DNA from: DASQDN01 sp963825845
GTDB lineage: Bacteria > Acidobacteriota > Terriglobia > Bryobacterales > Bryobacteraceae
Direction of reading: 5' to 3'
NCBI GenBank assembly: GCA_963825845.1
Contig: CAWGVL010000025.1
Span: forward strand, 106,348-170,347
Length of the DNA: 64,000 bases
Positions 17,932 to 28,692 of this stretch are shown here, piece after piece. The translations under genes were made by a program, and so were the position numbers. Within the stretch, counting starts at the first letter, position 1, and every line of letters begins with the position of its first letter. Below the pieces are notes generated by a model. The model had not been told where the DNA came from. It did no database searches and saw nothing but the letters and a program-made list of their open reading frames with translations.

Positions 17932-18972
17932 CTACAGCGTTTTCGTCACCTTTGAGAGGGTCCTCGGCTTATCGGGATCCAAGCCTTTCTGCTCAGCCAG
18001 ATGCGCGGCGAATAGCTGCGCCGGAACGATATACGGAATCGGCGTGTAGAGTTCCGGAATCTCCACTGGCAGGCAGATCGCCTTCCTTCCGAACTCGGCC
18101 GCCTCGCGATTGCTCTGGTCGGTGATCACCAGGGTTTCGCGGCTCAGGTGCTGAAGCTTAGCCAGCGTCTCATGCAATCCGGGCCAGGTCACTCCCGCCG
18201 GAGCGAACGTGAAGGAGGGGAACGCGTGCTCCACCATCGCGATCGGCCCGTGCAGCAGGTCGGCCGACGAAAACCGCTCTGCTACCACGTAGCAGGTCTC
18301 CATCATCTTCAGCGCAAACTCGAACGCATTCGAATAATTGAGGCCGCGCGCGACCACAATTGCGTGATCCATGAACGTGTATCGTTCCGAGACTGTCGTG
18401 ATCCGCGGTTCCAGCGATAGCGCCGTCTCAACGTACGACGGCATTCGCCGCAGTTGGTCGAGGTCGATATCGGCTCCCAACGCGTACGCCAGCAGGTACA
18501 TCGCGAGCAACTGGCCGGTGTACGTCTTCGTTGCGGCCACACTCTTCTCCTTACCGGCACGGACCAGCAACACGTGCTCAGCGAGGCTCGCCAGCGTACT
18601 CCCCTCCTCATTGGTGACACCGACGGTGACCACGCCTTCTTCGCGCGCACGCTGCAGAAACGCATTCGTATCCGTAGATTCACCGGATTGGGAGATCGCA
18701 ACTACCAGGGCGTCACGATAGTGGATTTGGGCGTCATAGAGCGTGACGACGGACGGAGCCGCAAGAGAGACCGGAATTCCGGTCGTGATTTCCAGCAGGT
18801 AGCGCCCGAAAGTCGCTGCATTGTCGGAAGTTCCGCGTGCGGCCAGGACAATAAGCTTCGGCCGCGCCTGGGAGAGACGGGCACGGAGGGCTTCGACACC
18901 GGACAACTCACTGTCGAGAGTTCGTTCGAGCGCGCGAGGCTGCTCGCGAATCTCTTCGAGCATTTTGGACAT
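17932..18972 (-). CDS. SIS-domain sugar isomerase/deaminase (GlmS C-half-like, NagB-II type)
   Basis: A 346-residue protein with two SIS domains and no glutaminase half. Landmarks: M-x-x-EI-x-EQP at the start (MLEEIREQP), LAARGTSDNAATFGRYLLE, VVAISQSGESTDT (phosphosugar-binding Ser/Thr cluster), AATKTYTGQLLA, ARGLNYSNAFEFALKMMETCY and the HGPIAMVE loop. Proteins of this layout deaminate or isomerise glucosamine-6-phosphate or related aminosugar phosphates in the cytoplasm. The start is the second of two close ATG-type positions; neighbours give no pathway context. Confidence 0.82.
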   Translation of the reverse strand: MSKMLEEIREQPRALERTLDSELSGVEALRARLSQARPKLIVLAARGTSDNAATFGRYLLEITTGIPVSLAAPSVVTLYDAQIHYRDALVVAISQSGESTDTNAFLQRAREEGVVTVGVTNEEGSTLASLAEHVLLVRAGKEKSVAATKTYTGQLLAMYLLAYALGADIDLDQLRRMPSYVETALSLEPRITTVSERYTFMDHAIVVARGLNYSNAFEFALKMMETCYVVAERFSSADLLHGPIAMVEHAFPSFTFAPAGVTWPGLHETLAKLQHLSRETLVITDQSNREAAEFGRKAICLPVEIPELYTPIPYIVPAQLFAAHLAEQKGLDPDKPRTLSKVTKTL

Positions 18973-18997
18973 ATGACCTGATGGTATCAGGCGTTAT

Positions 18998-20430
18998 CTA
19001 GGAGATGATGTCCTTGAGCACTGTGCCCTGTACTTCGGTCAGCCGCTCTTTGCGGCCGAGATACATGTAGCTCAGCGCGTCCTGATCGAGGCCCATCTGG
19101 TACAGCAGCGTCGTGTGCAGATCGCGGAAGTGGACGCGGGTTCTCGACCGCCTTCAGTCCGATGTCGTCGGTCGCGCCGTAGACCGTGCCGCCTTTGAAG
19201 CCGCCGCCCGCCACCCACATCGTAGAAGCCGGTGTTGTGGTGGTCGCGGCCCTTGCTCTTCTCCGATTCCGGCGACCGGCCGAACTCGCCGCCCCACAGC
19301 ACGATCGTCGAATCGAGCATTCCGCGGCGCTTCAGGTCCTTGATCAGTGCCGCCACCGGCTTGTCCGTATACGACGCCATCTTGATGTGGTTCGACTCGA
19401 TATCGCCGTGCGCGTCCCACTCGGTATCGGCGGCGCCGCCGCCCGACACCACGCAAACGAAGCGCACGCCCTTCTCGACCATGCGCCGCGCCAGCAGGCA
19501 GCGGCGGCCGTAGTCGTCGGTCGCCGGGTCGCCGACGCCGTACAGGTCCAGCGTCTCCTGCGGCTCCTTGCTGATGTCGAAGACTTCCGGCGCCTCGGTC
19601 TGCATCTTGAACGCGGTGTCGTAGGCCGAGATGCGCGCCGCGAACTCGGGATCCTCGCCGGGGAGGTTCGCCTCGTTGAGCCCGCGGATCAGGTCGATCG
19701 TCTTCCGGCGCTCGTCGAGCGTGACGCCCTTCGGCAGATCGAGATTCAGCACCGGCTTGCTGCCCGGCCGCAGCATGGTCGGCTGGTAAACCGCCGGCAG
19801 GAATCCGTTCTTGTACATCGGCAACGCCGGCTTCCTGCGCGCCCGCCGAATCCGGCATCACGACATACGCCGGCAGCGATTCGGCTTCCGACCCCAGCCC
19901 GTACACGATCCAGCTGCCCATCGACGGGAAATCCGGGAATGACGCGGCCGGTCATCATCTGATACTGCGCCGCCGAGTGCACCACCATGTCGCCGTGCAT
20001 CGAGCGGACGACGCACAGATCGTCGACGATCTCGGCCTGGTGCGGGAACAGGTCGGAGACCTCGATCCCCGACTTGCCGTACTTCTTGAAGGTCCGCTTG
20101 CAGCCCGAGAATGCGCGAGTCGGCGTTGACGTTCTGATACTTCACGTCGCCGAACTCGGCCGGCCGCTTCTGCCCGTCGAGCTTGTTGAGCAGCGGCTTC
20201 GGGTCCCACGTCTCCAGGTGCGACGGACCGCCCGCCATGTAGACGAAGATGAACGCCTTCGCCTTGGCATGATCGGGCATGTGCGGCGGCTTCGGCGCGA
20301 GCGGATTGTAGCGTGGCGGCGCGCGCCTGCTCTGGGCCATCATGGACGCGAAAGCGAGCGATCCTACGCCGCAGAAGCAGTCGGTCAGAAATTCGCGGCG
20401 GTTTCGGGCGAATCGAACGTGTTCGGCCAT
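18998..20430 (-). CDS. DUF1501 family exported protein (frame interrupted)
   Basis: The N-terminus RNRREFLTDCFCGVGSLAFASM is a twin-arginine-like leader. It is followed by DHAKAKAFIFVYMAGGPSHLETWDPKP, typical of DUF1501 (alkaline-phosphatase-fold) proteins. Later text, in other frames, includes SLGSWIVYGLGSE-like sequence, ARRMVEKGVRFVCVVSGG, STIVLWGGEFGRSPESE and GRDHHNTGFYDV. Frame breaks occur near 20100, 19930, 19840 and 19200. The frame LGRKERLTEVQGTVLKDII stops at 18998-19000. The partner DUF1549/DUF1553 gene ends 2 bases upstream. Function is unproven. Confidence 0.8.
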
Positions 20431-20431
20431 A

Positions 20432-22449
20432 TCAGTTCACGTACAGAAAAGCATTGAGGTTGAAAACCGCCAGGGCGAATTCTTTCACCTTCGCCGGATC
20501 GTCCGGATTCTCGCCCAGAAACTTCACGGCCAGCGTTCTTCTCGGCCGGCGGTCGGCGGACGCCCGGCCGCCAGCCGCCACGCGTAGTCGATCCGCTCCG
20601 ACCGTAGTCTTGCGCTCCTTGAGCAGGCGCTGTGCGAATGCCGCGGCCAGCTCGTTCGATGTCTTGCCGTTCAGCAGTTCGAGCGCCTGCGGCGCATGCG
20701 TCGATTGCTCGCGCCGCGCGCACGAAAGCAGCGTGTCCGGGGCGTCGAAGACCTCCACGAACGGCAGCCGCAGATTGCGCTTGTAGATCATGTACAGCGT
20801 GCGCCGGTCGTATTCCGATTTATCGCGTGTCGGCACCCAGTACTGCGGCCGCTTCAGCATCAGCACCAGCTCGGGATCGATCGGGACCATGAAGCTCGGC
20901 CCGCCGATCTTCGGATTCAGCCGGCCCGCGATCGCCAGCATGGAATCGCGAATCTCTTCTGCCTCCAGCGCGCCGTTGCTGAACTTCCACAGCAGCATCG
21001 TTCTCTGCGTCCTTCTCCATGCCCGATCTTCTCGATCGGGCGACACGCTCGACTGCCGGTACGCGCTCGAGAGCAGGATCATCCGATGGATCGGCTTCAA
21101 CTTCCAGCCGCCTTCGCACGAAGCGATTCGCCAGCCAGTCGAGCAGCTCCGGATTCGAAGGCCGCGCTGCCCATGCGTCCGAAATCGTTCGGTGTGGATA
21201 CGATGCCGCGCCCGAAGTGATACTGCCAGACGCGATTCACCATGACGCGCGCGGTCAGCGGATTCGCCGGATCGGTGATCCAGTTTGCAAGCTTCAGCCG
21301 CGGCTTCTCGGTGTCGATCGGCTCCTCCGGCGCAGCCTCCGGCAGCAGGATTCCCAGCGGCCGCACGCCGACCTGCGCCACCGGCTCAGATAATCGCCAT
21401 GGCAACAGACATCGGATCGGATGCGGCTTTGTCGGGATCGTCGTTGACGCTGTAGATCGAAGGTAGCGGCGCCGGCATCTTGTCGTCCAGCTTCTCGAGT
21501 TCCATCTCGAGCTTGGCCTTCTCGGCCATCGGGCGCGCGGCGCAATTGCAAACTGCAGCTTCCGCATCTGCCTGCTGCGATCGGCGTTGGCCTTGGCCTT
21601 CCATGCCGCCTGCTCTTCTTGGCTGGCCAGCACGAGGTCGTTCGGCTGCGTCTGCGCGAAATGGGCCTGCAGGCGGTAGTAGTCCGACTGGCGGAACGGG
21701 TCGAACTTGTGATCGTGGCAGCGCGCGCAACCGACGGTTACGCCCAGGAACGCCGCGCCCACGATGTTGGTCATCTCCGTGAGCACTTCGTTCTGCGAAC
21801 TGGCCACGTCCTGGTTGCCGGCGTTCTTGCGCAGCGGACCCAGGCGATTGAACCCGCTCGCTACCAGATAGAGTCTGGTTCTTCGCGTCCATCTCGTCGC
21901 CCGCGAGTTGTTCCTTCACGAACTCGTCGTACGGCTTGTCGTCGTTGAAACTCTGCACCACGTAGTCGCGATAGCGATACGCGTCCGGACGGTGCATGTC
22001 GTACTCGTAGCCGTCCGATTCGGCGAAGCGAACCACGTCCAGCCAGTGGCGTCCCCACTGCTCGCCATAATGCGGCGAAGCGAGCAGCCGGTCGACCAGC
22101 TTCTCCCAAGCCTTCGGCGATCTGTCGCGCACGAACGCGTCGATTTCTTCCGGCGTTGGAGGCAGACCGTGCAGATCGAAGGTCACCCGACGAATCAGCG
22201 TGATTCGGTCGGCTTGGGCGCCGGTTTCAGCCCGGCTTTTTTCAAACCTTCCAGGATGAAGGCATCGATCGGCGTCTTGACCCAATTCCTGTCTTGCGCG
22301 GCAGTAAAGGAAGGAGGGGTTACGTCTTTTCGGGGCTGAAATGCCCAGTGACGACGCTCGGCCGGTTTGTACGTTCCCAAGGGAGCTACCGGGTCATCTG
22401 TCGCGAACAGCAGCGAGGCTGCCGCGACACTCGCGATAAGTCGTTTCAT
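20432..22449 (-). CDS. DUF1549/DUF1553 family exported protein (frame interrupted)
   Basis: The signal peptide MKRLIASVAAASLLFA starts at 22449. DUF1549 follows: TLIRRVTFDLHGLPPTPEEID, ASPHYGEQWGRHWLDVVRFAESDG and GVTVGCARCHDHKFDP, which includes a CARCH haem-type motif. DUF1553 follows: ARVMVNRVWQYHFGRGIV, LLSSAYRQSS and RRTLYMIYKRNLRLPF, ending VFNLNAFLYVN. Frame breaks occur near 22205, 21870, 21540-21390, 21150 and 21000. These proteins are paired with DUF1501 genes in Planctomycetes and Acidobacteria. No catalytic role is established. Confidence 0.8.
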
Positions 22450-22612
22450 GTTGATCCAGACGGGCAGGCGCGCGTCGGCCTGTGACGGAGAGGCGAGTTC
22501 TCTTCTCTTTAAGTTACTCACGTTTTCATCGCTCTATAAGCAGCGCCATTCCAATTAGTTACAGTCACCGCCTGGAATCGCCGCTCGTAAGTAAGCGACA
22601 GCCGCTTCGGGA

Positions 22613-25600
22613 CTAAAACTGGAACTTACCCACAATCAGGATATGCCCGTTGGAGGTCCCGACATCGGAGAAAGATCCACGGGTACCCGTGATGCGCCCA
22701 AACGATCCTGGGCTGTTGCGGTTGTACGTGGCATCAGGATTGTTGAACTGCGGCTGCTTGAAGGGGAAGTTGTTCGCATCCAGCCGCAGTTGGAACCGAG
22801 CACGTTCCCCGATTCTCCAGTACTTTGCGAGGGATAGCTGAGTCCAGTTCAGCCCCGGCCCGAGGAACGTGTTCCGTCCAAGGTTCCCTACAGTAAACGC
22901 AGCAGGATAGGCGAACGAGTTGAAGTTCGCGTAGGGGTTCTGCGCCGCTGTCGGGAACCGGTTGGGGCCGATGTCCCAATCCTTCGCGACCGCTTCATCG
23001 TGAGTGGTGACGATGTCGGGCCGCTGCGCGCCGGTGGGCAAGTAGCGGTTCGGGCTATTGGAGTATCCCACCGTGTACGGCAAGCCGGCCTGAAGGGTCT
23101 GCGTCCAGGTGAGTTCCCAGCCGCCGAACACCTGATTCGTGAAGCCTCCACGGTTTAGTAACGCCCGGCCTTGGCCGAAAGGCAACTCATACGACAGCAC
23201 ACTCACGAAACGATGCGCGATGCTGTAGCTGGCCAAGCCTTTCTCGAGCCGGCGGTTGTAGTAGTCGACACCGCCAACCCCGGTCTCATTCTCGTTATCG
23301 GTAATCGTCTTCTGGAACGTATAAAATGCGTTCAGCACCAGACCGGCCGAGTAGCGCTTTTCGACGCGAACCGTGCCGCCGTGATAGGTGTTGTGACCGA
23401 AATTGGAGATCAGATTCACCGCGCCAAATTGCGGGTAAGGCTTATAGTTCTGCGATGCAGTGAATATCCTGTTGAGGACCGTCGGGTCGTTCGAGATATT
23501 CAGAGGGATGCGATTGGTGTCCCAGCTATTGATCAGGCCTACACCGGACTGACCCTGATACAGCGTTTCGAGCACCCAATTATTCCGGAAGCCCCACTGG
23601 ATGCCGCCGGACCAACTCATCACGTACGGCATGCGCATGTTCGGGTCAAACCAGCTTGCGTTACGAGAAGAGTAGTTCGTGCCGACGAACGGAACCGAAC
23701 CGTCCGGGTTCACATTGAACCGGAAGTTGGGCGGGCCATCCGAAAGGCGAAAGACCGGCCGTGGATCGCCCACGGGTGACTGAAGCGTCGCCGTGGCCAG
23801 ATATTCATCGTTGTTGATGTAGGTCTGCGTCGCCTGGATGTCCTGGTGGATCATCCCGAACGACCCGCGGAATACCCAGTTAGGCTTGAAGCTCCACGCC
23901 ATACCCGCGCGAGGAGCGAAATTGTTCAGGTCCTTTTTCGCCAAGGAGCCCGCAGGGTGGATGATCGCCCCGAGGTTGCCGGTCAGCGGATCTCGCGCTG
24001 TCGGATCGAATTGCGACTGCTGCCCGTATTTCGTCTGATAAGGAGACTCGTAAGACCACCGCAGACCGAGATTTACAGTCAGGCCTCGCGCGGGTTTCCA
24101 GTCGTCCTGGAAGTACCACTGATGCCCCCACCAGCGCGGCAACCATGCGGCATAGTCTTGCGTGTACGTGGCTTGTGTGACGCTGCCGAGCAGGAACGAG
24201 GCAAACGTATTCCCCGTGTTCGGCGTAAACGGCATGTCTGTACCGCCGAAGGTGTACGTGCCGCCGGGAAGCGCACCCAAAGTGCCGTTGTACCGCGTAC
24301 GAATCAGTTCATAGCCGCCCTTGAATGTGTGTTTGCCGGTCACTTTAGTCACGTTGTCCTGGAACGTGAAATCCTCTCCGATGTTCTGGAAGCTACGCAA
24401 CCCCGCGTCGGTAGAGCCGTTCAACCCGGGAACCGCGCCGTCGAGATTGAAGTTGGGGAACGTCGAGCCGTCGATTCTCGGAATCCCGAGCGCGGTCCCC
24501 CAATCGCCATTCGCCGTCATCGCCGACTCGTACCGCTCGCGGCGGTTGTATCCGGCGCGGAATTCGTTACTGAGCGAGGGACTCAGAACCAGGATGTCCG
24601 AGATCACGCCGTTGTAGTGATCCACTGGAGCATTCTGCGCATTAGGATCCAGATCGCGCCACGCGAACTGCGCCTGGTAGTCGCCCTTCCATGCACGGTG
24701 CCGCGCCTGCGAATAACGGCCGAACATCCTGTGATTCGGCGTGAACTGATGATCGATTTTACCGTCCCAACGGATGCGACGGATCTGCTTGATCTGGTTT
24801 TCGACGAGGTTCTCGGTTGGCCATTGTGCGCCCGCGATGCCCGCCTGGTTTGGCGATGCAAATGGCTTCAGCGCGAGGAACTTCTGAACGGCAGGATCGA
24901 ACAGACTCTTCGGAACGATGTTGCCGGGGAAGGGATCCCGCACCCAGGTATTCCCCTCCAGCCGCGTAGAAAACGGATTGTAAATCGGCAGCGGACGAGG
25001 CGAAGTTTGCCCGCCAAACGAAAAGTCGCCGTTGTACATCGCATCCGTAGGCACGTTGGTGCGAGCTCCCGCGGTACCGGCGTTTTCAAAGTGCTGCTCC
25101 CAACCGGCCAGCCAGAACGTCTTGTTGTTCCCCTTGTAGAGCTTGGGAAGAATAACCGGACCGCTGAACAATAACGTCGTCTCGTGATACGTGAATGGGT
25201 TCGTGCGCGGAAGCTGCTCGAGATAAGAGCGGTGAATCATCTGTCGCGCGATATACCGGTTTTCGACCGATCCGTGGAACTGATTCGTGCCTGATTTGAA
25301 GACGATCGACATCAGACCGCCCGCAGCATGTCCATACTCGGCAGGCGTGCCGGTGGTGTGAACCTTCACTTCCTCGAAGGCGTCTTGAGTGGTCGAGATC
25401 TGCTCGTTGGTGCCACCGATGTTGCCGATGCCGGGCTCTTTGCCGTTGATGCCGTCGACCGTATACCCCATCGACCGCGCGCGCTGGCCCAGAATATGGA
25501 ATCCGCTCATCGGCTGCGCGCCGGGGTAATAGAACGTCATGCGAATCGCGCGCTTCTGACTGACGGGGATCTTCAGAAGCTGATCACCGGAGAGTACCAA

Positions 25601-26005
25601 TCCGGCCTGAGCGGTCTCTGTATCGATTAACGGCGCCGAGCCTTCCACGCGAATGCTCTCTGTGACCGCGCCAACCTCGAGCTGCACGTCAATACGAGGG
25701 ATTTCTCCCGTTCGTATCTGCACTCCTTCACGGAGGTATCGCTTGAAACCTGGAGACTCAATCGTGATCCGGTACATCCCCGGAGCGAGATAAGGCACCT
25801 GATACGCGCCGTCGGCTGAGCTGACCGTTTCCGAAGTGAACGCTGTCTCGGCGTTTACGACCGTGACCTTGACGCCGCTCATCACGGCGCCCGAATTGTC
25901 CGTGATCGTACCGACTAAGGTCCCTGTGCCGGCGGTCTGCGCGAGCACGGTGGATACCGCGATACCAAAGCACAAGAATAGACGTGGAAAAAACCTCACG
26001 AGCAT
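22613..26005 (-). CDS. TonB-dependent receptor, Oar-like, with carboxypeptidase-regulatory domain
   Basis: About 1130 residues in a single clean frame. A signal peptide (FPRLFLCFGIAVSTVLAQ) is followed by a CarboxypepD_reg beta domain (GTGTLVGTITDNSGAVMSGVKVTV to ITIESPGFKRY), a plug region (IDTETAQAGLVLSGDQLLKIPVSQ and TQDAFEEVKVHTTGTPAEYGHAAGG), and a long outer-membrane barrel. The last residues HILIVGKFQF end in the aromatic residue expected of a barrel. The family imports or exports large ligands, often glycans or peptides. The ATG at 26005 has GGGAG about 9 bases before it and is preferred to a GTG 24 bases upstream. Confidence 0.92.
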   Translation of the reverse strand: MLVRFFPRLFLCFGIAVSTVLAQTAGTGTLVGTITDNSGAVMSGVKVTVVNAETAFTSETVSSADGAYQVPYLAPGMYRITIESPGFKRYLREGVQIRTGEIPRIDVQLEVGAVTESIRVEGSAPLIDTETAQAGLVLSGDQLLKIPVSQKRAIRMTFYYPGAQPMSGFHILGQRARSMGYTVDGINGKEPGIGNIGGTNEQISTTQDAFEEVKVHTTGTPAEYGHAAGGLMSIVFKSGTNQFHGSVENRYIARQMIHRSYLEQLPRTNPFTYHETTLLFSGPVILPKLYKGNNKTFWLAGWEQHFENAGTAGARTNVPTDAMYNGDFSFGGQTSPRPLPIYNPFSTRLEGNTWVRDPFPGNIVPKSLFDPAVQKFLALKPFASPNQAGIAGAQWPTENLVENQIKQIRRIRWDGKIDHQFTPNHRMFGRYSQARHRAWKGDYQAQFAWRDLDPNAQNAPVDHYNGVISDILVLSPSLSNEFRAGYNRRERYESAMTANGDWGTALGIPRIDGSTFPNFNLDGAVPGLNGSTDAGLRSFQNIGEDFTFQDNVTKVTGKHTFKGGYELIRTRYNGTLGALPGGTYTFGGTDMPFTPNTGNTFASFLLGSVTQATYTQDYAAWLPRWWGHQWYFQDDWKPARGLTVNLGLRWSYESPYQTKYGQQSQFDPTARDPLTGNLGAIIHPAGSLAKKDLNNFAPRAGMAWSFKPNWVFRGSFGMIHQDIQATQTYINNDEYLATATLQSPVGDPRPVFRLSDGPPNFRFNVNPDGSVPFVGTNYSSRNASWFDPNMRMPYVMSWSGGIQWGFRNNWVLETLYQGQSGVGLINSWDTNRIPLNISNDPTVLNRIFTASQNYKPYPQFGAVNLISNFGHNTYHGGTVRVEKRYSAGLVLNAFYTFQKTITDNENETGVGGVDYYNRRLEKGLASYSIAHRFVSVLSYELPFGQGRALLNRGGFTNQVFGGWELTWTQTLQAGLPYTVGYSNSPNRYLPTGAQRPDIVTTHDEAVAKDWDIGPNRFPTAAQNPYANFNSFAYPAAFTVGNLGRNTFLGPGLNWTQLSLAKYWRIGERARFQLRLDANNFPFKQPQFNNPDATYNRNSPGSFGRITGTRGSFSDVGTSNGHILIVGKFQF

Positions 26006-26163
26006 GAAAAGCACACTCCCCCTGAGCACTGAATCAAACTGAATTATTTTTTGAAATAGATTGACTCAGTGCTTCTATCACACGGCGATCACCGGGTCAA
26101 GGCGAAGGCTAAGCGCTTTTATAGGAGAAAATATTTAATTTAGCGTTTGAGGAGTTCTCGATA

Positions 26164-27657
26164 TCAGACCTCGCGGCGCGTGCCGGCGCCGTTCTCGGAG
26201 ACGGAGCTTACGACGGCTTCCTGGTCGTTGTCGCAATTGCCGCACGGTCCTGTATAGTCGTCCCCGAAATATTGCAGCAGATACTCGCGACGGCACGTGG
26301 AAAGCTCGGCATAATGCTGCATCTGTTCGATCCGTTCGCGTCTCGCGGCCTTCATCCGCTCCTGGGCTTTGGCCGCAAGTTCCGCTGCCTCAACCGTATT
26401 CAGATTTCCGTTGAGCTGAACGCCCTCGGCGGTTACTTCAACGGCGCCTACCTCTTCGAGGCGATTAATCACGTTTGTAAGTTTTCGTTTTGACAGATCC
26501 GTTTGGCCGGCTATCTCGTCAGGTGGAACAGGCTCCTGCGCCCGACGCAGGATTTCGGCCACTTGCTGGATGTGACGCGTCTCGAGTTTACCGCTCCCAG
26601 CCTGGAATTTTCGCAGCCCAAGGTCCTGGGACCTGTAGAAAAGGACGGCTTCGGCGGGCTCCCCGTCCCGGCCGGCTCTGCCCACTTCCTGGTAATAGCT
26701 ATCCAGCGAATCGGTGATATCGAAGTGGTATACGAACCGGACATCCGCCTTGTCCACGCCCATGCCAAATGCGTTCGTCGCGATGATGACCTCCGCGTCG
26801 CCGTTCATGAACCGATCCTGGATATCGTGCCTCTCCTGCGACCTCAGTCCCGCATGGTAGAACAGCGCGGCGATTCCTTCCTCCTGAAGCAAGCCCATGA
26901 TGGTCTCCGCGTTCTTGCGTGTTGCCACGTAAACGATGCCAGGCTTTTCCGCGAAACGAACCCGGCGGATCAGGCCCGAGAGCTTGTCGTCCTCGGTTTG
27001 GAACGTATCAACACGGAGCGAGATGTTGGGCCGATCAAATCCGCGGACGAAGATCTCAGGATCGCGCATCCTGAGGCGCTCGACGATCTCAGCGCGCACC
27101 TCCGGCGCGGCTGTCGCGGTGAGCGCGAGCACTGTTGGATGGCCGAGTTCCTCGATGACATTGCCCAACGAAACATAGTCGGGTCGAAAGTCGTGGCCCC
27201 ACTCGCTAATGCAATGCGCCTCGTCGATGACGAACAGCGACGGCTCCGCTTCTTTCAATTTGGCGACTGTTTCTGGTTTGCGCAGTTGTTCCGGCGCAAG
27301 GAATAGGAATTCGAGGTCGCCCTCGGCAGCCTTGGCGAGCGCTTTTCGCGCCTCGCTTACCGGAAGCGACGAGTTGACGATGGCTGCTTCCGCCGTATGC
27401 GGCTGCTCGGTGATGGCATCCGCCTGATCTTTCTGAAGCGAGATCAGCGGCGAAACAACGATCGTGGCGCCGTCGATCAGCAAGCCGGCGGCTTGATAGA
27501 TAGCGGACTTCCCCGACCCCGTCGGCTGGATCACCAGGGTGTCCCGACCGGCTAGCACAGAGCGGACGGCTTCTTCCTGGCCATCACGCAGTGACTGAAA
27601 TCCTAATTGTTCACGGGCAACACGTTCGACTTCGGAGACCTGGTGCTTTCGGGGCAT
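26164..27657 (-). CDS. recQ: ATP-dependent DNA helicase RecQ, short form
   Basis: A 497-residue 3'-5' DNA helicase. Motifs: LGFQSLRDGQEEAV (motif 0), TLVIQPTGSGKSAIYQ (Walker A), LFVIDEAHCISEWGHDFRP (DEAH plus aromatic loop), VLALTATAAPEVR, GIVYVATRKNAE, ATNAFGMGVDKADVRFVYH and YYQEVGRAGRDG. The zinc-binding domain ends in STCRREYLLQYFGDDYTGPCGNCDN. The HRDC domain of the E. coli enzyme is absent, as in many short RecQ proteins. A winged-helix-like stretch (VPPDEIAGQTDLSKRKLTNVINRLEEVG) precedes the end. Confidence 0.93.
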   Translation of the reverse strand: MPRKHQVSEVERVAREQLGFQSLRDGQEEAVRSVLAGRDTLVIQPTGSGKSAIYQAAGLLIDGATIVVSPLISLQKDQADAITEQPHTAEAAIVNSSLPVSEARKALAKAAEGDLEFLFLAPEQLRKPETVAKLKEAEPSLFVIDEAHCISEWGHDFRPDYVSLGNVIEELGHPTVLALTATAAPEVRAEIVERLRMRDPEIFVRGFDRPNISLRVDTFQTEDDKLSGLIRRVRFAEKPGIVYVATRKNAETIMGLLQEEGIAALFYHAGLRSQERHDIQDRFMNGDAEVIIATNAFGMGVDKADVRFVYHFDITDSLDSYYQEVGRAGRDGEPAEAVLFYRSQDLGLRKFQAGSGKLETRHIQQVAEILRRAQEPVPPDEIAGQTDLSKRKLTNVINRLEEVGAVEVTAEGVQLNGNLNTVEAAELAAKAQERMKAARRERIEQMQHYAELSTCRREYLLQYFGDDYTGPCGNCDNDQEAVVSSVSENGAGTRREV

Positions 27658-27714
27658 GCAGCTATAGGACTGCCGTAGCCTCGTACGGTTTCCACTGTAG
27701 TTTTGGACGCCCGG

Positions 27715-28641
27715 TTACGGCGTGCCTTTGGCGTCACCGACGGTGTAGCCGGAGCGAGCTTTGATCTTCGCCTGTGGATACCGGGATGCCGCTTCAGGTG
27801 TCAATTCAACGCGAATCCGCCGGAAGGACCCTTCCTCTGCGGGAGGCGCGGTGTATTGAAAGCTGTATCGCGTCGTCAGCCCTTTCAAGATCGGCTGCAA
27901 CGCTTGCGCCGGCGCTGCACCCGTGATCACCCGGCCGCCGGTTTCGGTTACAAAGCGCTGTACGTCAGGCGGCGCCATCGTTGGACTGTCATATCGCGCC
28001 CGGACATAGGGCGAAGCGGATTCGCCCACAAGGATCGCGCTCACGATTATATTTCCGGCGTGTAGCGCACGAACGACCGCATCGTCCATCACGTTCTTCC
28101 GGGCGCCCTCATTGTCAGTGACGATCAGGATCGCTTTCCTCGCCTTCCCCGGTTCCGCGCTGAGGTACTTGGCGGCTTCGAGGAGCGCCTCATTGACCAG
28201 CGTTTCCCGGCCGAGAGTCTGCTTATAGATGTTGCCGATGATTTGCGCGCCGACCAACTTCGTGTCACTGGTAAGGGGCTGGATCAACTGAGATCGAGCG
28301 GCGAAACCCATAAGCGCAACCTCGTCCTCAACGCGCAGCGAACGGAGAGCCTCCGTGCTCTTGGCGCCGAGGTCCGCGAGGTACTTCGACATGCTGGGGC
28401 TGACGTCGAGCAGTATAAGGACGTGAACGGGCTGGCTCTCTGCCGCGAAGTCGGCGATTCCCTGGCGCTGCCCCTCGTCATAAACGACGAAATCTCCAGA
28501 TCGCAGTCCGCTCACTCCAATGCCCTTCGCGTCCTGAACTTCGACATCAACTTTGACGAGAGAAACGCCCGTTTTGAATAGCGGTGTCTCATCTTGCGCG
28601 AAACACAACGCGGCGATCAGGATGGGCAGAAGGCGGCGCAT
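27715..28641 (-). CDS. VWFA-domain secreted protein, acidobacterial type, copy 3
   Basis: A 308-residue intact member of the family also seen at 15.1-17.1 kb. A signal peptide (LLPILIAALCFAQ) is followed by SLVKVDVEVQDAKGIGVSGL, the MIDAS strand VLILLDVSPSMSKYL, LTSDTKLVGAQIIGNIY and AILIVTDNEGARKNV. It closes with the conserved tail TRYSFQYTAPPAEEGSFRRIRVEL. It shows what the two broken copies should look like. The next gene upstream is unrelated (recQ lies downstream on the same strand). Confidence 0.86.
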   Translation of the reverse strand: MRRLLPILIAALCFAQDETPLFKTGVSLVKVDVEVQDAKGIGVSGLRSGDFVVYDEGQRQGIADFAAESQPVHVLILLDVSPSMSKYLADLGAKSTEALRSLRVEDEVALMGFAARSQLIQPLTSDTKLVGAQIIGNIYKQTLGRETLVNEALLEAAKYLSAEPGKARKAILIVTDNEGARKNVMDDAVVRALHAGNIIVSAILVGESASPYVRARYDSPTMAPPDVQRFVTETGGRVITGAAPAQALQPILKGLTTRYSFQYTAPPAEEGSFRRIRVELTPEAASRYPQAKIKARSGYTVGDAKGTP

Positions 28642-28692
28642 CGTCCTATAAGACGCGCAAACTACACAGTTTGTTGGAAATCTTGGCGCGCC

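Noticed and set aside
23846..25174. 442-codon open frame opposite the TonB-dependent receptor
   Set aside because: Antisense shadow of an intact receptor gene; no start context or recognisable motif.
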